From the IMG/VR virus record IMGVR_UViG_3300005613_000065, positions 1 through 62,467 of that record: a DNA stretch of 62,467 nt, one strand, 5' to 3'. Source of the stretch: a virus. Below the pieces are notes generated by a model, which had not been told where the DNA came from, made no database searches, and saw nothing but the letters and a program-made list of their open reading frames with translations. Positions 28,701-39,348 of this stretch are shown here, piece after piece. Numbering within the stretch: position 1 is the first letter of the stretch; the number at the start of each line of letters is the position of its first letter. The translations under genes were made by a program, and so were the position numbers.

Positions 28701-31700
28701 GTTGGAATTGGAACCATTTCAAGAGATTATTATTATGATAATGGTATTATTATTAATTTTTCAAATCCTGGATTAGGTTCATTCAACTATCCACCAATTA
28801 CGGTTACTGTTGAAGGTGCTGCAGCATCTTATGATAAAACTTTTGTTGAAGACTTTCAAGAACTTTTTATCATTGAATCTCCAATTGTTGAAAACATAAT
28901 TACTCCTAGTAATATACTTGCCTGGACTGATACTGTAGCAGAAATAGAAACTCCATGTAGCATTTATACTTTAATAAGTGATGGATCAAATTGGTTGATT
29001 AGTGAGTATCCTTTTATCGGTAATATACTATTATATGATGCTAAAGTTCAACCAATATTCAGAGGATCGATTGAATCTATAGATCTTACAAATGGTGGTG
29101 TTGGTTATGGATCTTCAGATATCATAGATTTTGTAAGACAACCAGAAGTTACATTTGAATCTGGAACTGGAGCTAAACTGACTCCAATTATAAACAATGG
29201 TAAAATTGTAGATGTTATTGTAAATATTCCAGGAAGTGGATATAATTCACCTCCAGATTTAAATATTATCAGTGATACTGGAGACTATGCAATTCTTGTT
29301 CCGATTATATCAAATGGACAAATTGAAAGAGTTGTTGTTTCAAAAGGTGGTGTAGGATACGAGGCAGGAAAAACGACTATAGACGTAATTCCTGCTGGTT
29401 CAGCAGCAAGAGTTAATACAAATATTAATTCATGGAATGTCAATCTTTTTGAAAGAAATTATAATAATATTTTAGATGATGATGGATTTATACAGGAAAA
29501 TATATCAAATGAAAATTTACAATACTCTTCACTATATTTACCAAGAGCTCTGAGAAAATCATTGAATTCAGTAAATGGTTTTGACAAAGATAATATAAAG
29601 TATGGTAGTTTCGATTTAACAATAAATTCTAATGAAGAGGAAATAGATAACTTATACCACTCTCCTATTGTAGGGTGGGCATATGATGGTAATCCAATTT
29701 ATGGACCATATGGATTTAGTAATATAGATGGTACTGGTTCTATAAAGAGGATGGAAAGTGGTTATAAATTAAGGACCACATCAATTAATAGACCTTCATA
29801 TGACGCATTTCCAAATGGTTTCTTTGTTGATGACTATATTTTTACTGGTAATGGTGATCTTGACATTTATAATGGAAGATTTTGTGTGACACCAGATTTC
29901 CCAAATGGTGTTTATGCATATTTTTGTACAATTTCAGAAAATATTGATTCTTCTGGGCCTTTTAATAAATTTAGAAGACCAATTTTTCCTTATGTGATAG
30001 GAAATAGTTATAAATCTAATCCTATTGAGTTTAACTTCAGATCAATATCCAATCAGACTGATTTTGATATTGAGTCTGATGGTTGGTTGAGAAATACCAC
30101 ATATTACTCCACTAACGGTGGAAATCGTGAGTATGACTATATTTTCAACTCAAATAAAATAAGACAACAATCATTAGATGTAACTTCTACTACAAAAGGG
30201 TCTATAGATTCTCTTACAATATTAGATTCTGGTAAAAATTATAAAGTAAATGATAAAGTAATATTTGATACTACAGGAACTGAAGGAAGAAATGTCAACT
30301 GGAAGGTATCTAAAGTAAAAGGAAAACCTGTAGATAATGTAAGTCTTGCCACAACTTTCTTTGATGAGGTTGAATTTACATCATCAACAATAAACACCAG
30401 ATTTGTTGGTTTAACTTCTCAACCACATAATTTTCTGATAAACGATACGGTTTTTATTGACAGTCTTTCTTTTGATTTTAAAAATTTCTCTGGTTCTTAT
30501 AATATTGGAGTTAGTAGTTCAAGATGGTATACATCTCTTGGAATTCCTACTGATACAGTAACTGGTATTGTTACTTTCATCTATGTTTCTGGGTTATTAA
30601 ATCCAAGTACAATTTCTTCTAATGATATTGTAAGAATTGAAGGAGAAAAATTTAAAGTATTGAATATTGACACTAATTCAAATAGACTTAGAGTTATCAG
30701 AGGATATGATAATACTTTATCTGTTGCTCATTCTGCAGGAACTCTTGTCAGAGATGATCCTAGAAAAATAATATTTACTGCGGCTTCTATATCAACAACA
30801 AAATATCTTCCAACAAATAAAGAATATTATTTTGCACCTAATGAATCACTTGGTATTGGAACAAATTCCGTAGGATCTGCAACTACAATTACTTTTTCAA
30901 ATCCTGGAGTTGGTATAACACAAATTATTTTAGATCAACAACAAGTTTATTTTCCAGATCACGATTTGGAATTAAACACTCCGATGATATATTATACTAA
31001 TGGAGGTACTTCTATTCAGTGTTGGAGTGGTGTTACAAGTACATCAATTTTTAGTCTTGAATCTGAAAGAAATATTTTTGCAGTTCCAATATCAAAGGAT
31101 ATTATTGGAATTGCAACAGTAAGAGTTGGTATTGATAGTATTTCAGGAAATTATGTTGGTGTTGGAAGTCAGACTGGTGGATTATTATATTTTACAAACT
31201 CTGTAGGTCTTGGAAGTTATCATAGTTTTAAAACTAATAAGTTATCAGTATTAAAAGGAAGAGTTTCTAAAAATGTAGTTACTGTTTCTACTGCTCAGAC
31301 TCATGGCCTTAAGAGGGGTGACAGAATTACAATGGATCTAAATCCAAAAAATACTATTAAAATTGATGTTTTATATAATGATTATAATAGAAGAATTGTA
31401 TTTGATCCAGACACTGTTGAACCTACAGGAATCAACACGTTTTTAAATACTTTTACTGTACCATCTAATAAGTATAGATTAGGCGATAAAATCATATACA
31501 CATCAAACGACCCTTCTCAAAATTTAGATGATAATGGACTTTATTATGTTTATCCACAAGAAAATGATAAGATTAAATTAGTTAAAAATGTTTCTGAGTT
31601 AAGAAAACAAAATCCGAAATTTATTAATGTAGGATCTGCAACTACAGGAACCATTTCCAGAATAAACCCTGAAGTTAGAATTCAAAAAAATCAAAACATA

Positions 31701-34700
31701 AGATTTAATTTATCAGATTCTTCATTATCATTTGTAAGTTCTGGATTAAGATATTCTGCATTTGATATGTTCATATATTCTGATTCTGAATATATGAACA
31801 AATTCTGGATAGCAAATGAATCTGAATCATTTGAAGTTACAAAATCGGGTGTTATAGGTGTAGATACTAATGCATATTTAAATCTTTATGTAAGTGAAAA
31901 TATTCCAAATAACTTGAAGTATAACTTTGAGCTTGACAATGTTGATATTATAACTCCAGTTAAGGAAAGAATTCTTATTGATAATACTGTCTTTAATAAT
32001 AACCAATTGAATGTTATTAAAAATAAATTTGATGGTGATTTTAGTGTTGTCGGTGTAAGTTCTTTAACATTTGATTATAATATACCATTTAATAGAGATA
32101 CCGTAACCTCATATGGTTCAACAAACTCCGTAATATCTTATGATACAACTTCAAGAACTGCATTTGGTCCAATATCTAAACTTTATCCTCTTAATAAAGG
32201 AATTGGATATAAATCTCTTCCAGGATTTACATCAGTAAGAAGTAATACAGGAACTGGTGCTCTTATACAACCTAATAGTACTACTATTGGAAGTATAATA
32301 AATTGGAAATTTAACTATATTGGTTTTGGATATCCATCAGATAAGACTCTGAATGCCGTTGCAAATTTACCAGAAATATTGAAGATTGATCCTCTTGTAT
32401 CCTTTGAATCTATAGGAATTAATTCTTCAGGTGTTAACTATAGTACTGCACCTGATCTTGTTGTTGTTGATGGAGTAACTAATAAACAAATAACAGATGT
32501 AGATTTAACATATGAACTTGAAGATAACGAAGTAACAATACTTCAAAATACAATTTCTTTGAATAACGTACCTCCATCTATTATTCCTATTAATAATTCA
32601 AGTAATTATGGAATCAGTTCTGTAACCTATTCACCATCAAATAAAGTAGTACGTCTTACTTTATCAAAACAATTTAGTGACGAAAAAGATTGGCCATTCA
32701 AGATTGGTGAATCTATTATCGTAGAAAATATTGCGATTGGATTTGGAACTGATGGAAAAGGTTATAACTCTGAAAATTACGAATATGCACTTTTTGAAGT
32801 TATTGGACTTGATAGTCAATTAGGTGGAGCTGGTGCATATGTCGAATATAGTCTTTCTGATTATCTTGAAAATGGTGAGTATCCAGGTAATGTAACTTCT
32901 GTTTATGCAGCAACAATTACTCCTCAATCATTTTTCCCAATTTTTGAATCAAAGTTAAAAATATCAAACTTCTTAAGTGGCGAAAAAGTTTTCACTGATA
33001 ATTCGGTTGGAGTTGTGGAAAGATGGGATCCTGTGAGTGAATACTTATTTGTAACTACACAAGATGATCTAAAAATTGGAGATATTATTCAATCAGAGAC
33101 ATCCCAAATTAAATCAACTATTAGTTCAAAAATTGATTTTGACTCAATTATCGAATTGGGAGTAGGAGCAACATTTATTGATGGTTGGCAAACAAATTCT
33201 GGATTTTTGAACGATAATCTACAAGTTCTTCCAAATAATGAATATTATCAAAATTTCTCATACTCTCTGAAATCAAGAGTTGATTATGATACTTGGAATG
33301 ATCCAGTAAGTGCATTAAATCACACTGCTGGATTTGAAAAATTTGCAGATCTTGTCATCGATAATGATGCGGTAGGTATTGTTTCTGCTGTTGATATTGA
33401 TGTTGAAACAGTTATTGATCTTATAGGTGAAGGTAGTCTTAGTTGTTTCCCAGATTTTGATGATGCTACTGAAACTACTCTTAGAATAGGTAGTGGAAAA
33501 ATAGTTTCTAACGAAATTATTTTTGAAAATCGTATTCTGGTTGATTATTTCGAATCAAGAGGGAACAGAGTATTAGATATTGATGATTTTAGTGATCAAT
33601 TTAACAGTAACGCAAGAAGTACTTCATATTCAATTGTTGACTTTTTTGATGATAAGTTTACTTTCAATAAAATCTTTACTCTTGTACAAGATACTGAATT
33701 AAGAGATAGAAAACAATTTAGTATTGTTTCTGTTCTTCAAAATAAAGATCTTGGTTACATAAACCAATATGGTGTTTTGGATACGATTACTCCTTTAGGT
33801 TATTTTGATTATATTGATGCGGGGGATCAATGGGGTCTTGCATTTTATCCAAATCTTTTTGAATATAATAATTATCAAATTTCATACTTTACATTTAGTG
33901 GATTAGATAATGTAGTAGGTATTAATTCTACAAATCTTGGAGATGTTGTACAAATATCTACAGCTAGTACAAACGTATCTGTGGGTACAACTACAAATAT
34001 TGTATCTATTTCTTCTACTTATAGGGCAGCAAAACTTTTAGTTCAACTTGAGGATCAAGATAATAATTATTTTGGTAATGAGTTAAATATTTTAAATACT
34101 GGATCTACTGTTAATATACTTCAATATGGTGATATTGATAGTAATATTGGTATTACAAGTTTTTCTGGATTTGGAACTTATTTTGCATATTTAGATGGTG
34201 GTCAAATTAAAGTTGATATAATTCCAACTGTAGGTACAGCTGTTACTGCAAATACTAGTGTGGTTGCAATTAGTACTTCTGGTTCAACAGGAGTATCGAC
34301 GACAAATCTTGTTGTTACAAACCTATCATCATATTCTGTAGCTATAGCTTCTTCTTCATCTCCAGTTGCAGAAATAGTTGCATCATATTCCGATCCCTTC
34401 TCTTGTGAATATTATATTGTTTCTGTTGAGGACATTACAAATAATGAATATGAATTATTTGAAATTAATGTACTTAATAATGATTCAAATCAATCATATG
34501 TTGAATTTGCTAAAATTAATACATCATCTGGTCTTGGTACAGTAGGAGTTTCTACAAGTGGAACAGAAACAAACTTAATTTATACTCCAATACCAAATAT
34601 TGATGTTGAAATTAGAGCATTTGGCATTTCTCTTAAAAATTATAATAATATTGTTGGTATTTCATCTATTGATTTAAATAACAATATTTTATTTTCTGAA

Positions 34701-37700
34701 TATGGAACTTATACTGGAACAGAGTTTGATAAGAAAACTGCATTTAAACTGAATCATAATAGTCTTCCAATATTTGAAAGAACATTTGAGGGAAATAGTT
34801 CATCTGTTGTAAACATTAACAACAATCAAGTAATTCTTGATGATCATTATTTTGTAACTGGTGAAAAAGTCACTTATAATTATGAAAATTCCTCTCAATC
34901 AACAGCTAATGCAATTGGTATTGTGACAACATCAGTATTAGGAATATCAACAGACAAATTACCATCTACTCTTTATATTGTTAAGTATAGTAATAGAAGT
35001 GTAGGTTTTGCAAAAAGTGCTGCAGATGCATTATTACCAACTCCAATTACTTTAGATATTACAAATCTTGGTATTGGTACATTCCATCAGATTGTATCGA
35101 CAAATCAAAATGCAAGAGCTCTCTTAGCAATTGATAATATGGTACAAGCACCTGTTACACAGGTAAAAATTGATACTCAATTAGATCAGAATATAATATT
35201 TGATGTTGATTTTACAGTAACTGGTATTTCATCATTTAAGTCAAATGATCTCATACAGATTGATGACGAAATTATGCTGATTCAAAATATTGGAGTTGGA
35301 GCTACAAATAAATTTAAAGTCTTAAGGGCTCAGTTAGGAACAGAAGTTGCATCTCATAATATTGGAACTTCTGTAAATCTTCTTGGTGGTAATTATAATA
35401 TTGTAGATAATACTGTACATTTTGCTTCCGCACCATATGGTGCTACTCCAATTGGAACAACAACTGGAAGTCCAGATGAAAGAGATTGGTCTGGTATTAC
35501 AACCTATTCTTCTTTTCAAGGAAGAACTTTTATGAGAAGTGGAATTCAAAATGACACTGTTGATACTTATAGTACAAATTATACTTTTGATAATATACAA
35601 AGTCAATTTGATGGTCAAAAGAAAGTATTCACTGTTACTTCTGAAGGTAATAATATTACTGGATTTGCAACAAATCAAGCTATTGTCCTAAATTCTAATA
35701 TTCTTCAGGAACCTCAAGGTGCTCAATCATCAGTAGGAGATTATAGTTTCCTTGAAGTTGCTGGTGTCACAAGTATTACCTATCTTGGTGATAGTGTTTC
35801 ATCTGAAGATGATCCAAATAGAGCTACAATACCTAGAGGTGGATCTATTATATCAGTTGGTTCAACTCCTGGTTTTGGTTATCAACCATTAGTCTCTGCT
35901 GGTGCATCAGTATTTGTTTCAGCAGCAGGAACTATTACATCAATAAGTATTGGAAATAGTGGTTCTGGGTATAGGACAGGAATACATACAGTAAATGTTG
36001 GTATTATTACTTCTACAACAGGAATAGCCACAGTAACAAATATTGGTGTTGCTAATGTAAGTGGAGGTATTGTAACAAGTATTACATTAACTGGTTTTGG
36101 AACTGAGTTAGATGAAAATAATCCTCCAACTGTTGTTATCGATGCTCCACTTCCATACTCTGGAATTCCTCTTGTTTATAGTTCTGATTCACCAGCTGGT
36201 GTTGGTACTGGAGCAAAAGTTGATATTCTTGTTGGACAAGGATCAAGTGTCGTAAATTTTGAGATAGTAAGTCCAGGATTCGGATATAAAGAGGGTGAAA
36301 TACTCCGACTTTCTATAGGAGGGACTACTGGTATTCAAACAGACATAAGTCTTCCATATTCTGAGTTTCAACTTTCTGTTTCTGAAGTTTATAGAGATAC
36401 ATTTAATGGATTTACAATAGGTGAACTTGATGTGTTTGATAGTTTAGATGAACTATTTGATGGAGAAAGAACCAGATTTCCATTAACAATTGCAGATGAA
36501 CAGTATGCTATTGAATCTCCTAAAGGATCGAATATTAATATAGTACAAACACTAATTGTTACTATTAATGATATTCTTCAAATTCCTGGAGAGGCTTATA
36601 GATTTACTGGTGGAAGTATAATTGAATTTGCCGATCCTCCAAAAGAGGGTGATACTTCTAAGATTATTTTCTATAAAGGAACACCTGATGTTGATGTTGT
36701 ATTAGTAGATATACTTGAAACTGTAAAAGTTGGTGATACTCTCCAATTAAAAAATAATTCTTCAAAAGGTCAATCTTTTGGATTATACCAGGATCCCAGA
36801 ACTGTCATAGGAATTACAACTCTAGATACTGTAAAAACTTTAGCATATGAAGGTCCAGGTATTACTACAAATCAAAGTTTAGTTAGACCTGTAGAGTGGT
36901 GTAAACAAAGAAATGATATAGTAATAAATGGTGATTTTGTAACTAAAGATAGAGTTGAATATGAACCAATCATATATCCAGTTTCATACTTAACAAGTTA
37001 TGTTGGTATTACGAGTTCTTATGTATATGTTGATACTGTAAGACCACTTTTTGATTCTGCAAATGAAACATCTCTTCTTGATTATCAAGATAGAGTTACG
37101 ATCACTGATCAGGGTGAAATAGATCCAGCCACAGCAATTGCAGTTGTAAATAATGGTTCTGTTTCATATTTTAGTATGACAAATGTTGGTGCTGGTTATT
37201 CAAGACTTACAAATCCAACAGTTTCAATTTCAAAACCTGATGATCCTTCTGGAATAACTGCTACTGCTATGGCAATTGTAGTTGGTGATAGAGTTGCATC
37301 CTTACAAATTGCAAATCCAGGTTCTGGTTATATACAATCTCCTCAAGTTCTTATTGAAGTTCCAAATGTAAGAAAAGAGCAAATTGGTGTTTCTTCTTAT
37401 TATGGTGATCAAGGTGTAATAGTAGGTTATGCATTTTCTTCTGGTGGTCTTACAACACTTGAACTTCATATTCCTGAAGATTCATATATGAGAGATCCTA
37501 ATATTGCTGGTATTGCAGTAACTTTAAGTGCTTTGAATTCTGGAGACATATTTGTTGTCAACAAATCTAATTTTGGTATTTTCGAAAGTGATAATTTTGA
37601 CAATATATATCAAGTCACTAATGCATATAATATTACAAAAGATCTCAGTAGTGTAGGTTTAGGGACTACTACTATAAGAAGAGTTGAATTTGTACAGTCT

Positions 37701-37967
37701 GGAATTGGATCGACCAATTTCTCATCAACTAGTATTTTCTTTGATTCAAGTATTACTACTTGGGATGACCAGGCAGGAGCTTATTCTGGATTAGGATCTT
37801 TCTTTAATGAAAGAATATATGGTGAATACACTTGGGGTAAAATAGAATTTGTCAATAGAGATGTATCAAATTCTTTAGTATTTTATCCTGAAAATTATCC
37901 AAATTTATCTTCGGCTCCACTTGTATCTAGATTTAGGCCATTAAGGTTTAATAACTACACTCTATAA
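25800..37967 (+). CDS. Giant baseplate/virion protein in the gp7 position
   Basis: A 4055-residue protein, the largest gene here. The first ~120 residues (SQLPRYVREDYPLLPEFLEQYY...) are of the kind that opens cyanophage gp7-like baseplate proteins. T4 gp7 is only ~1030 residues, so most of this is added. Repeats with GGxGYxxPPxV (e.g. near nt 27960, 28080, 29100, 29230) recur throughout. A YHYH-domain-like block (GWAYDGNPIYGPYGF) lies near residue 1290. C-terminal ~600 residues contain more Gly/Tyr repeats. Role: probably wedge scaffold with decorating domains. gp7 assignment is by position. Confidence 0.7.
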   Translation: MTVDRVKFQEIVSSQLPRYVREDYPLLPEFLEQYYISQEYQSGPIDIINNIDQYVKVDELYNLVSSTTLSSDLNYTSTTIDVDSTEGFNDNNGLIQIDDEIIFYKSKTPTSFVNCSRGFSGITTYITSGSPDQLTFSTSEIDAHSSGSTVHNLNILFLQQFFKKLKRQVIPGFTERNLYSGLDQRNFIFNSDSFYKSKGTNQSFEILFRALYGEDVEIIKPSQYLFTPSNADYKVTKDYVVERYSGDPLELKDLTIFQPLTGARGSVTNVQQIPYENYQYYQISVDSGYSRDTDVTGSIYGEFKPNPLTKILNNVSVGATVIDVDSTIGFPEYGNLQTYDIDNQIVGIAYSGKTSNQFFNVDGVITEISKKTNISLDSYSYAYVGIDTSQQIRVKFTSTLKDFVQNKPNYYYLRDDTVKIKSLGYEVSGKKYNNYVLNIKTKWKVAELEVVDINAFSYQFIFYEKHFLQEGYSVLIENFDGSYSIPGTVVRIVSDTEVIINFTQSIRLPEEYYIENQLLRGNSLKYSYLNNYIGNVQNTYAKFNGDLLVASNSIPNYYNLQINPYSKKITFSTSLISTDTLTLPVNPSSIPDHGFYTGDSIYFESNGNGFEGIPSGSYFVYRVNEKSIKLSRSKADLFKKIYLIFNGSVIDASISYLEFYKKNIEPQGIYRKITSPVNQSKNNITEAGYTGIFVNGVELCNYKSQNSVYYGNIVDFTITSGGEGYDIINPPVLNINDDIGVGATGNCNVRGDLKRLDVIDGGLGYYAPPTITIAGGNGTGASAEARMISIVHENSFIANSPLQVNLTTDEIIFTDDHKFSDGESVIYEPRSTKVITGLTTESQYFIQVTGQNSVKLHTTSSDAIAGINTVDITEYGEGTQYFVASKLKQVVSSVVITNPGINYENKKRTIPSVGVNTASNRVEIKSHGYQSKEIVRYYEGTPKVSELREDKDYYVVKVNDNEFSLTEVGIGTISRDYYYDNGIIINFSNPGLGSFNYPPITVTVEGAAASYDKTFVEDFQELFIIESPIVENIITPSNILAWTDTVAEIETPCSIYTLISDGSNWLISEYPFIGNILLYDAKVQPIFRGSIESIDLTNGGVGYGSSDIIDFVRQPEVTFESGTGAKLTPIINNGKIVDVIVNIPGSGYNSPPDLNIISDTGDYAILVPIISNGQIERVVVSKGGVGYEAGKTTIDVIPAGSAARVNTNINSWNVNLFERNYNNILDDDGFIQENISNENLQYSSLYLPRALRKSLNSVNGFDKDNIKYGSFDLTINSNEEEIDNLYHSPIVGWAYDGNPIYGPYGFSNIDGTGSIKRMESGYKLRTTSINRPSYDAFPNGFFVDDYIFTGNGDLDIYNGRFCVTPDFPNGVYAYFCTISENIDSSGPFNKFRRPIFPYVIGNSYKSNPIEFNFRSISNQTDFDIESDGWLRNTTYYSTNGGNREYDYIFNSNKIRQQSLDVTSTTKGSIDSLTILDSGKNYKVNDKVIFDTTGTEGRNVNWKVSKVKGKPVDNVSLATTFFDEVEFTSSTINTRFVGLTSQPHNFLINDTVFIDSLSFDFKNFSGSYNIGVSSSRWYTSLGIPTDTVTGIVTFIYVSGLLNPSTISSNDIVRIEGEKFKVLNIDTNSNRLRVIRGYDNTLSVAHSAGTLVRDDPRKIIFTAASISTTKYLPTNKEYYFAPNESLGIGTNSVGSATTITFSNPGVGITQIILDQQQVYFPDHDLELNTPMIYYTNGGTSIQCWSGVTSTSIFSLESERNIFAVPISKDIIGIATVRVGIDSISGNYVGVGSQTGGLLYFTNSVGLGSYHSFKTNKLSVLKGRVSKNVVTVSTAQTHGLKRGDRITMDLNPKNTIKIDVLYNDYNRRIVFDPDTVEPTGINTFLNTFTVPSNKYRLGDKIIYTSNDPSQNLDDNGLYYVYPQENDKIKLVKNVSELRKQNPKFINVGSATTGTISRINPEVRIQKNQNIRFNLSDSSLSFVSSGLRYSAFDMFIYSDSEYMNKFWIANESESFEVTKSGVIGVDTNAYLNLYVSENIPNNLKYNFELDNVDIITPVKERILIDNTVFNNNQLNVIKNKFDGDFSVVGVSSLTFDYNIPFNRDTVTSYGSTNSVISYDTTSRTAFGPISKLYPLNKGIGYKSLPGFTSVRSNTGTGALIQPNSTTIGSIINWKFNYIGFGYPSDKTLNAVANLPEILKIDPLVSFESIGINSSGVNYSTAPDLVVVDGVTNKQITDVDLTYELEDNEVTILQNTISLNNVPPSIIPINNSSNYGISSVTYSPSNKVVRLTLSKQFSDEKDWPFKIGESIIVENIAIGFGTDGKGYNSENYEYALFEVIGLDSQLGGAGAYVEYSLSDYLENGEYPGNVTSVYAATITPQSFFPIFESKLKISNFLSGEKVFTDNSVGVVERWDPVSEYLFVTTQDDLKIGDIIQSETSQIKSTISSKIDFDSIIELGVGATFIDGWQTNSGFLNDNLQVLPNNEYYQNFSYSLKSRVDYDTWNDPVSALNHTAGFEKFADLVIDNDAVGIVSAVDIDVETVIDLIGEGSLSCFPDFDDATETTLRIGSGKIVSNEIIFENRILVDYFESRGNRVLDIDDFSDQFNSNARSTSYSIVDFFDDKFTFNKIFTLVQDTELRDRKQFSIVSVLQNKDLGYINQYGVLDTITPLGYFDYIDAGDQWGLAFYPNLFEYNNYQISYFTFSGLDNVVGINSTNLGDVVQISTASTNVSVGTTTNIVSISSTYRAAKLLVQLEDQDNNYFGNELNILNTGSTVNILQYGDIDSNIGITSFSGFGTYFAYLDGGQIKVDIIPTVGTAVTANTSVVAISTSGSTGVSTTNLVVTNLSSYSVAIASSSSPVAEIVASYSDPFSCEYYIVSVEDITNNEYELFEINVLNNDSNQSYVEFAKINTSSGLGTVGVSTSGTETNLIYTPIPNIDVEIRAFGISLKNYNNIVGISSIDLNNNILFSEYGTYTGTEFDKKTAFKLNHNSLPIFERTFEGNSSSVVNINNNQVILDDHYFVTGEKVTYNYENSSQSTANAIGIVTTSVLGISTDKLPSTLYIVKYSNRSVGFAKSAADALLPTPITLDITNLGIGTFHQIVSTNQNARALLAIDNMVQAPVTQVKIDTQLDQNIIFDVDFTVTGISSFKSNDLIQIDDEIMLIQNIGVGATNKFKVLRAQLGTEVASHNIGTSVNLLGGNYNIVDNTVHFASAPYGATPIGTTTGSPDERDWSGITTYSSFQGRTFMRSGIQNDTVDTYSTNYTFDNIQSQFDGQKKVFTVTSEGNNITGFATNQAIVLNSNILQEPQGAQSSVGDYSFLEVAGVTSITYLGDSVSSEDDPNRATIPRGGSIISVGSTPGFGYQPLVSAGASVFVSAAGTITSISIGNSGSGYRTGIHTVNVGIITSTTGIATVTNIGVANVSGGIVTSITLTGFGTELDENNPPTVVIDAPLPYSGIPLVYSSDSPAGVGTGAKVDILVGQGSSVVNFEIVSPGFGYKEGEILRLSIGGTTGIQTDISLPYSEFQLSVSEVYRDTFNGFTIGELDVFDSLDELFDGERTRFPLTIADEQYAIESPKGSNINIVQTLIVTINDILQIPGEAYRFTGGSIIEFADPPKEGDTSKIIFYKGTPDVDVVLVDILETVKVGDTLQLKNNSSKGQSFGLYQDPRTVIGITTLDTVKTLAYEGPGITTNQSLVRPVEWCKQRNDIVINGDFVTKDRVEYEPIIYPVSYLTSYVGITSSYVYVDTVRPLFDSANETSLLDYQDRVTITDQGEIDPATAIAVVNNGSVSYFSMTNVGAGYSRLTNPTVSISKPDDPSGITATAMAIVVGDRVASLQIANPGSGYIQSPQVLIEVPNVRKEQIGVSSYYGDQGVIVGYAFSSGGLTTLELHIPEDSYMRDPNIAGIAVTLSALNSGDIFVVNKSNFGIFESDNFDNIYQVTNAYNITKDLSSVGLGTTTIRRVEFVQSGIGSTNFSSTSIFFDSSITTWDDQAGAYSGLGSFFNERIYGEYTWGKIEFVNRDVSNSLVFYPENYPNLSSAPLVSRFRPLRFNNYTL

Positions 37968-37968
37968 A

Positions 37969-37976
37969 AATAAATA
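37969..37976 (+). promoter_or_regulatory. Late promoter AATAAATA
   Basis: 28 bases before the ATG at 38004. Flanked by a weak TATAAAA/TTTTATA inverted repeat. Confidence 0.55.
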
Positions 37977-38003
37977 AAACATAGCAAAGGACTTTTATAA
38001 AAG

Positions 38004-39323
38004 ATGGCATACCAAGGTATTAACACTGGTACTTCTCCTAATAGTGGAACAGGTGATTCACTTATTGTTGGTGGTCAAAAAATTAATAGTAATTTTTTAG
38101 AAATTTATAATGTAATTGGTGATGGGTCCGATTTGTTTGTTGGTATTGTTACTCAAATATCTGCGGGAACAAACGTAAGTATTTCTACAGCATATGGTGC
38201 TGTTCAAATTTCTGCTCCTACACCATCTAATATATCTGCTACAAATCTCAATATTACTGGTATTACTACCTTAGGTTCATCCAATGGTATTGGAACAGTC
38301 ACTATTGGAACTGGTAGTACTGCACTTTATGTTGATGGAAATGCAAGAATCGTAGGTGTTTTAACTGTAGGGTCAACATCAATTGTTCTTGATGGTGATA
38401 GTAATCTTGTAAATGTTGGAAGTGCTGTGACCATTGATGGTCAAAATAGTATATTTTATATGGGTGATTCTATTACATTAAATGCTACAACTGGAATCAT
38501 CACTGCAAATTCACTTATAATTGGTAATAATGAGTTTACTGGTACGGGAAATACATTCAATACACTTACTGTAACGGGAATCTCAACTCTTACTGGAGAT
38601 GTAAGTTGTGGATCTTCTATTTTGATTGGTGATGATAAAAAAATTATTTTAGGAGATAATGATGAATTTGATCTTTATCATAATGACTCGGATGGCAATA
38701 TAATTAGAGATAAAATTGGTAACTTAAATATTTTGAGTGATAGTATTAACTTTAAGAGTGGAGCAGGAACAACTGAAGTTTTACTCACAAATACAAACAA
38801 TGAATATAACGTAGAACTTTATTATAATGGTACAAAAAGACTTGATACAAGACCTGCTGGTGTTAGAGTTACTGGAAATCTGAATGTAACTGGAGTTTCT
38901 ACTTTAGGTATTATAACAGGAGCAACTTATTACGGTAATGGTTCTAATTTATCACTTACTGGTGCCGATGGCTCTGGTTTAACTGGAGTTATTACTTCTC
39001 TTACTGGACAAGATGGCTCTGGTTTAACTGGGATTACGACATTAATATCTGCGGGTGATAATATCACTATCAATACAAATTCAGGTATTACAACTATTTC
39101 TGGAATTTCCACTCAACATATAAATTCTGATTCACTGGTTGTATCTGGTATTTCAACTTTAGGAGTTGTAACTTCATCGTCTCAGACAACTACTGGAATA
39201 GTTACCGCCTTAGGTGGTTTTATTAGTGGAGTTTCAACTTCAGCAGTTCAGATTACATTTTCGGGAAATATTCTTACTTTCACTGTTGTTGGTGTTGGTT
39301 CAACTAACCTTATACTTTCCTGA
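38004..39323 (+). CDS. Fibre-like virion protein
   Basis: A 439-residue protein beginning MAYQGINTGTSPNSGTGDSL. Rich in Thr/Ser/Gly/Ile with tandem LNITGITTLGS-type triplets that suggest a trimeric beta-helix. GDGSGLTGV-type motifs are encoded by a 20-bp exact repeat at 38966 and 39011. Likely a tail or baseplate fibre. Host-range role is inference. Confidence 0.65.
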   Translation: MAYQGINTGTSPNSGTGDSLIVGGQKINSNFLEIYNVIGDGSDLFVGIVTQISAGTNVSISTAYGAVQISAPTPSNISATNLNITGITTLGSSNGIGTVTIGTGSTALYVDGNARIVGVLTVGSTSIVLDGDSNLVNVGSAVTIDGQNSIFYMGDSITLNATTGIITANSLIIGNNEFTGTGNTFNTLTVTGISTLTGDVSCGSSILIGDDKKIILGDNDEFDLYHNDSDGNIIRDKIGNLNILSDSINFKSGAGTTEVLLTNTNNEYNVELYYNGTKRLDTRPAGVRVTGNLNVTGVSTLGIITGATYYGNGSNLSLTGADGSGLTGVITSLTGQDGSGLTGITTLISAGDNITINTNSGITTISGISTQHINSDSLVVSGISTLGVVTSSSQTTTGIVTALGGFISGVSTSAVQITFSGNILTFTVVGVGSTNLILS

Positions 39324-39329
39324 TAAATA
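39322..39329 (+). promoter_or_regulatory. Late promoter GATAAATA
   Basis: Overlaps the stop codon of the fibre gene, 19 bases before the gp8 start. Confidence 0.6.
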
Positions 39330-39348
39330 AAAAGAAAGTCCTATAAAA

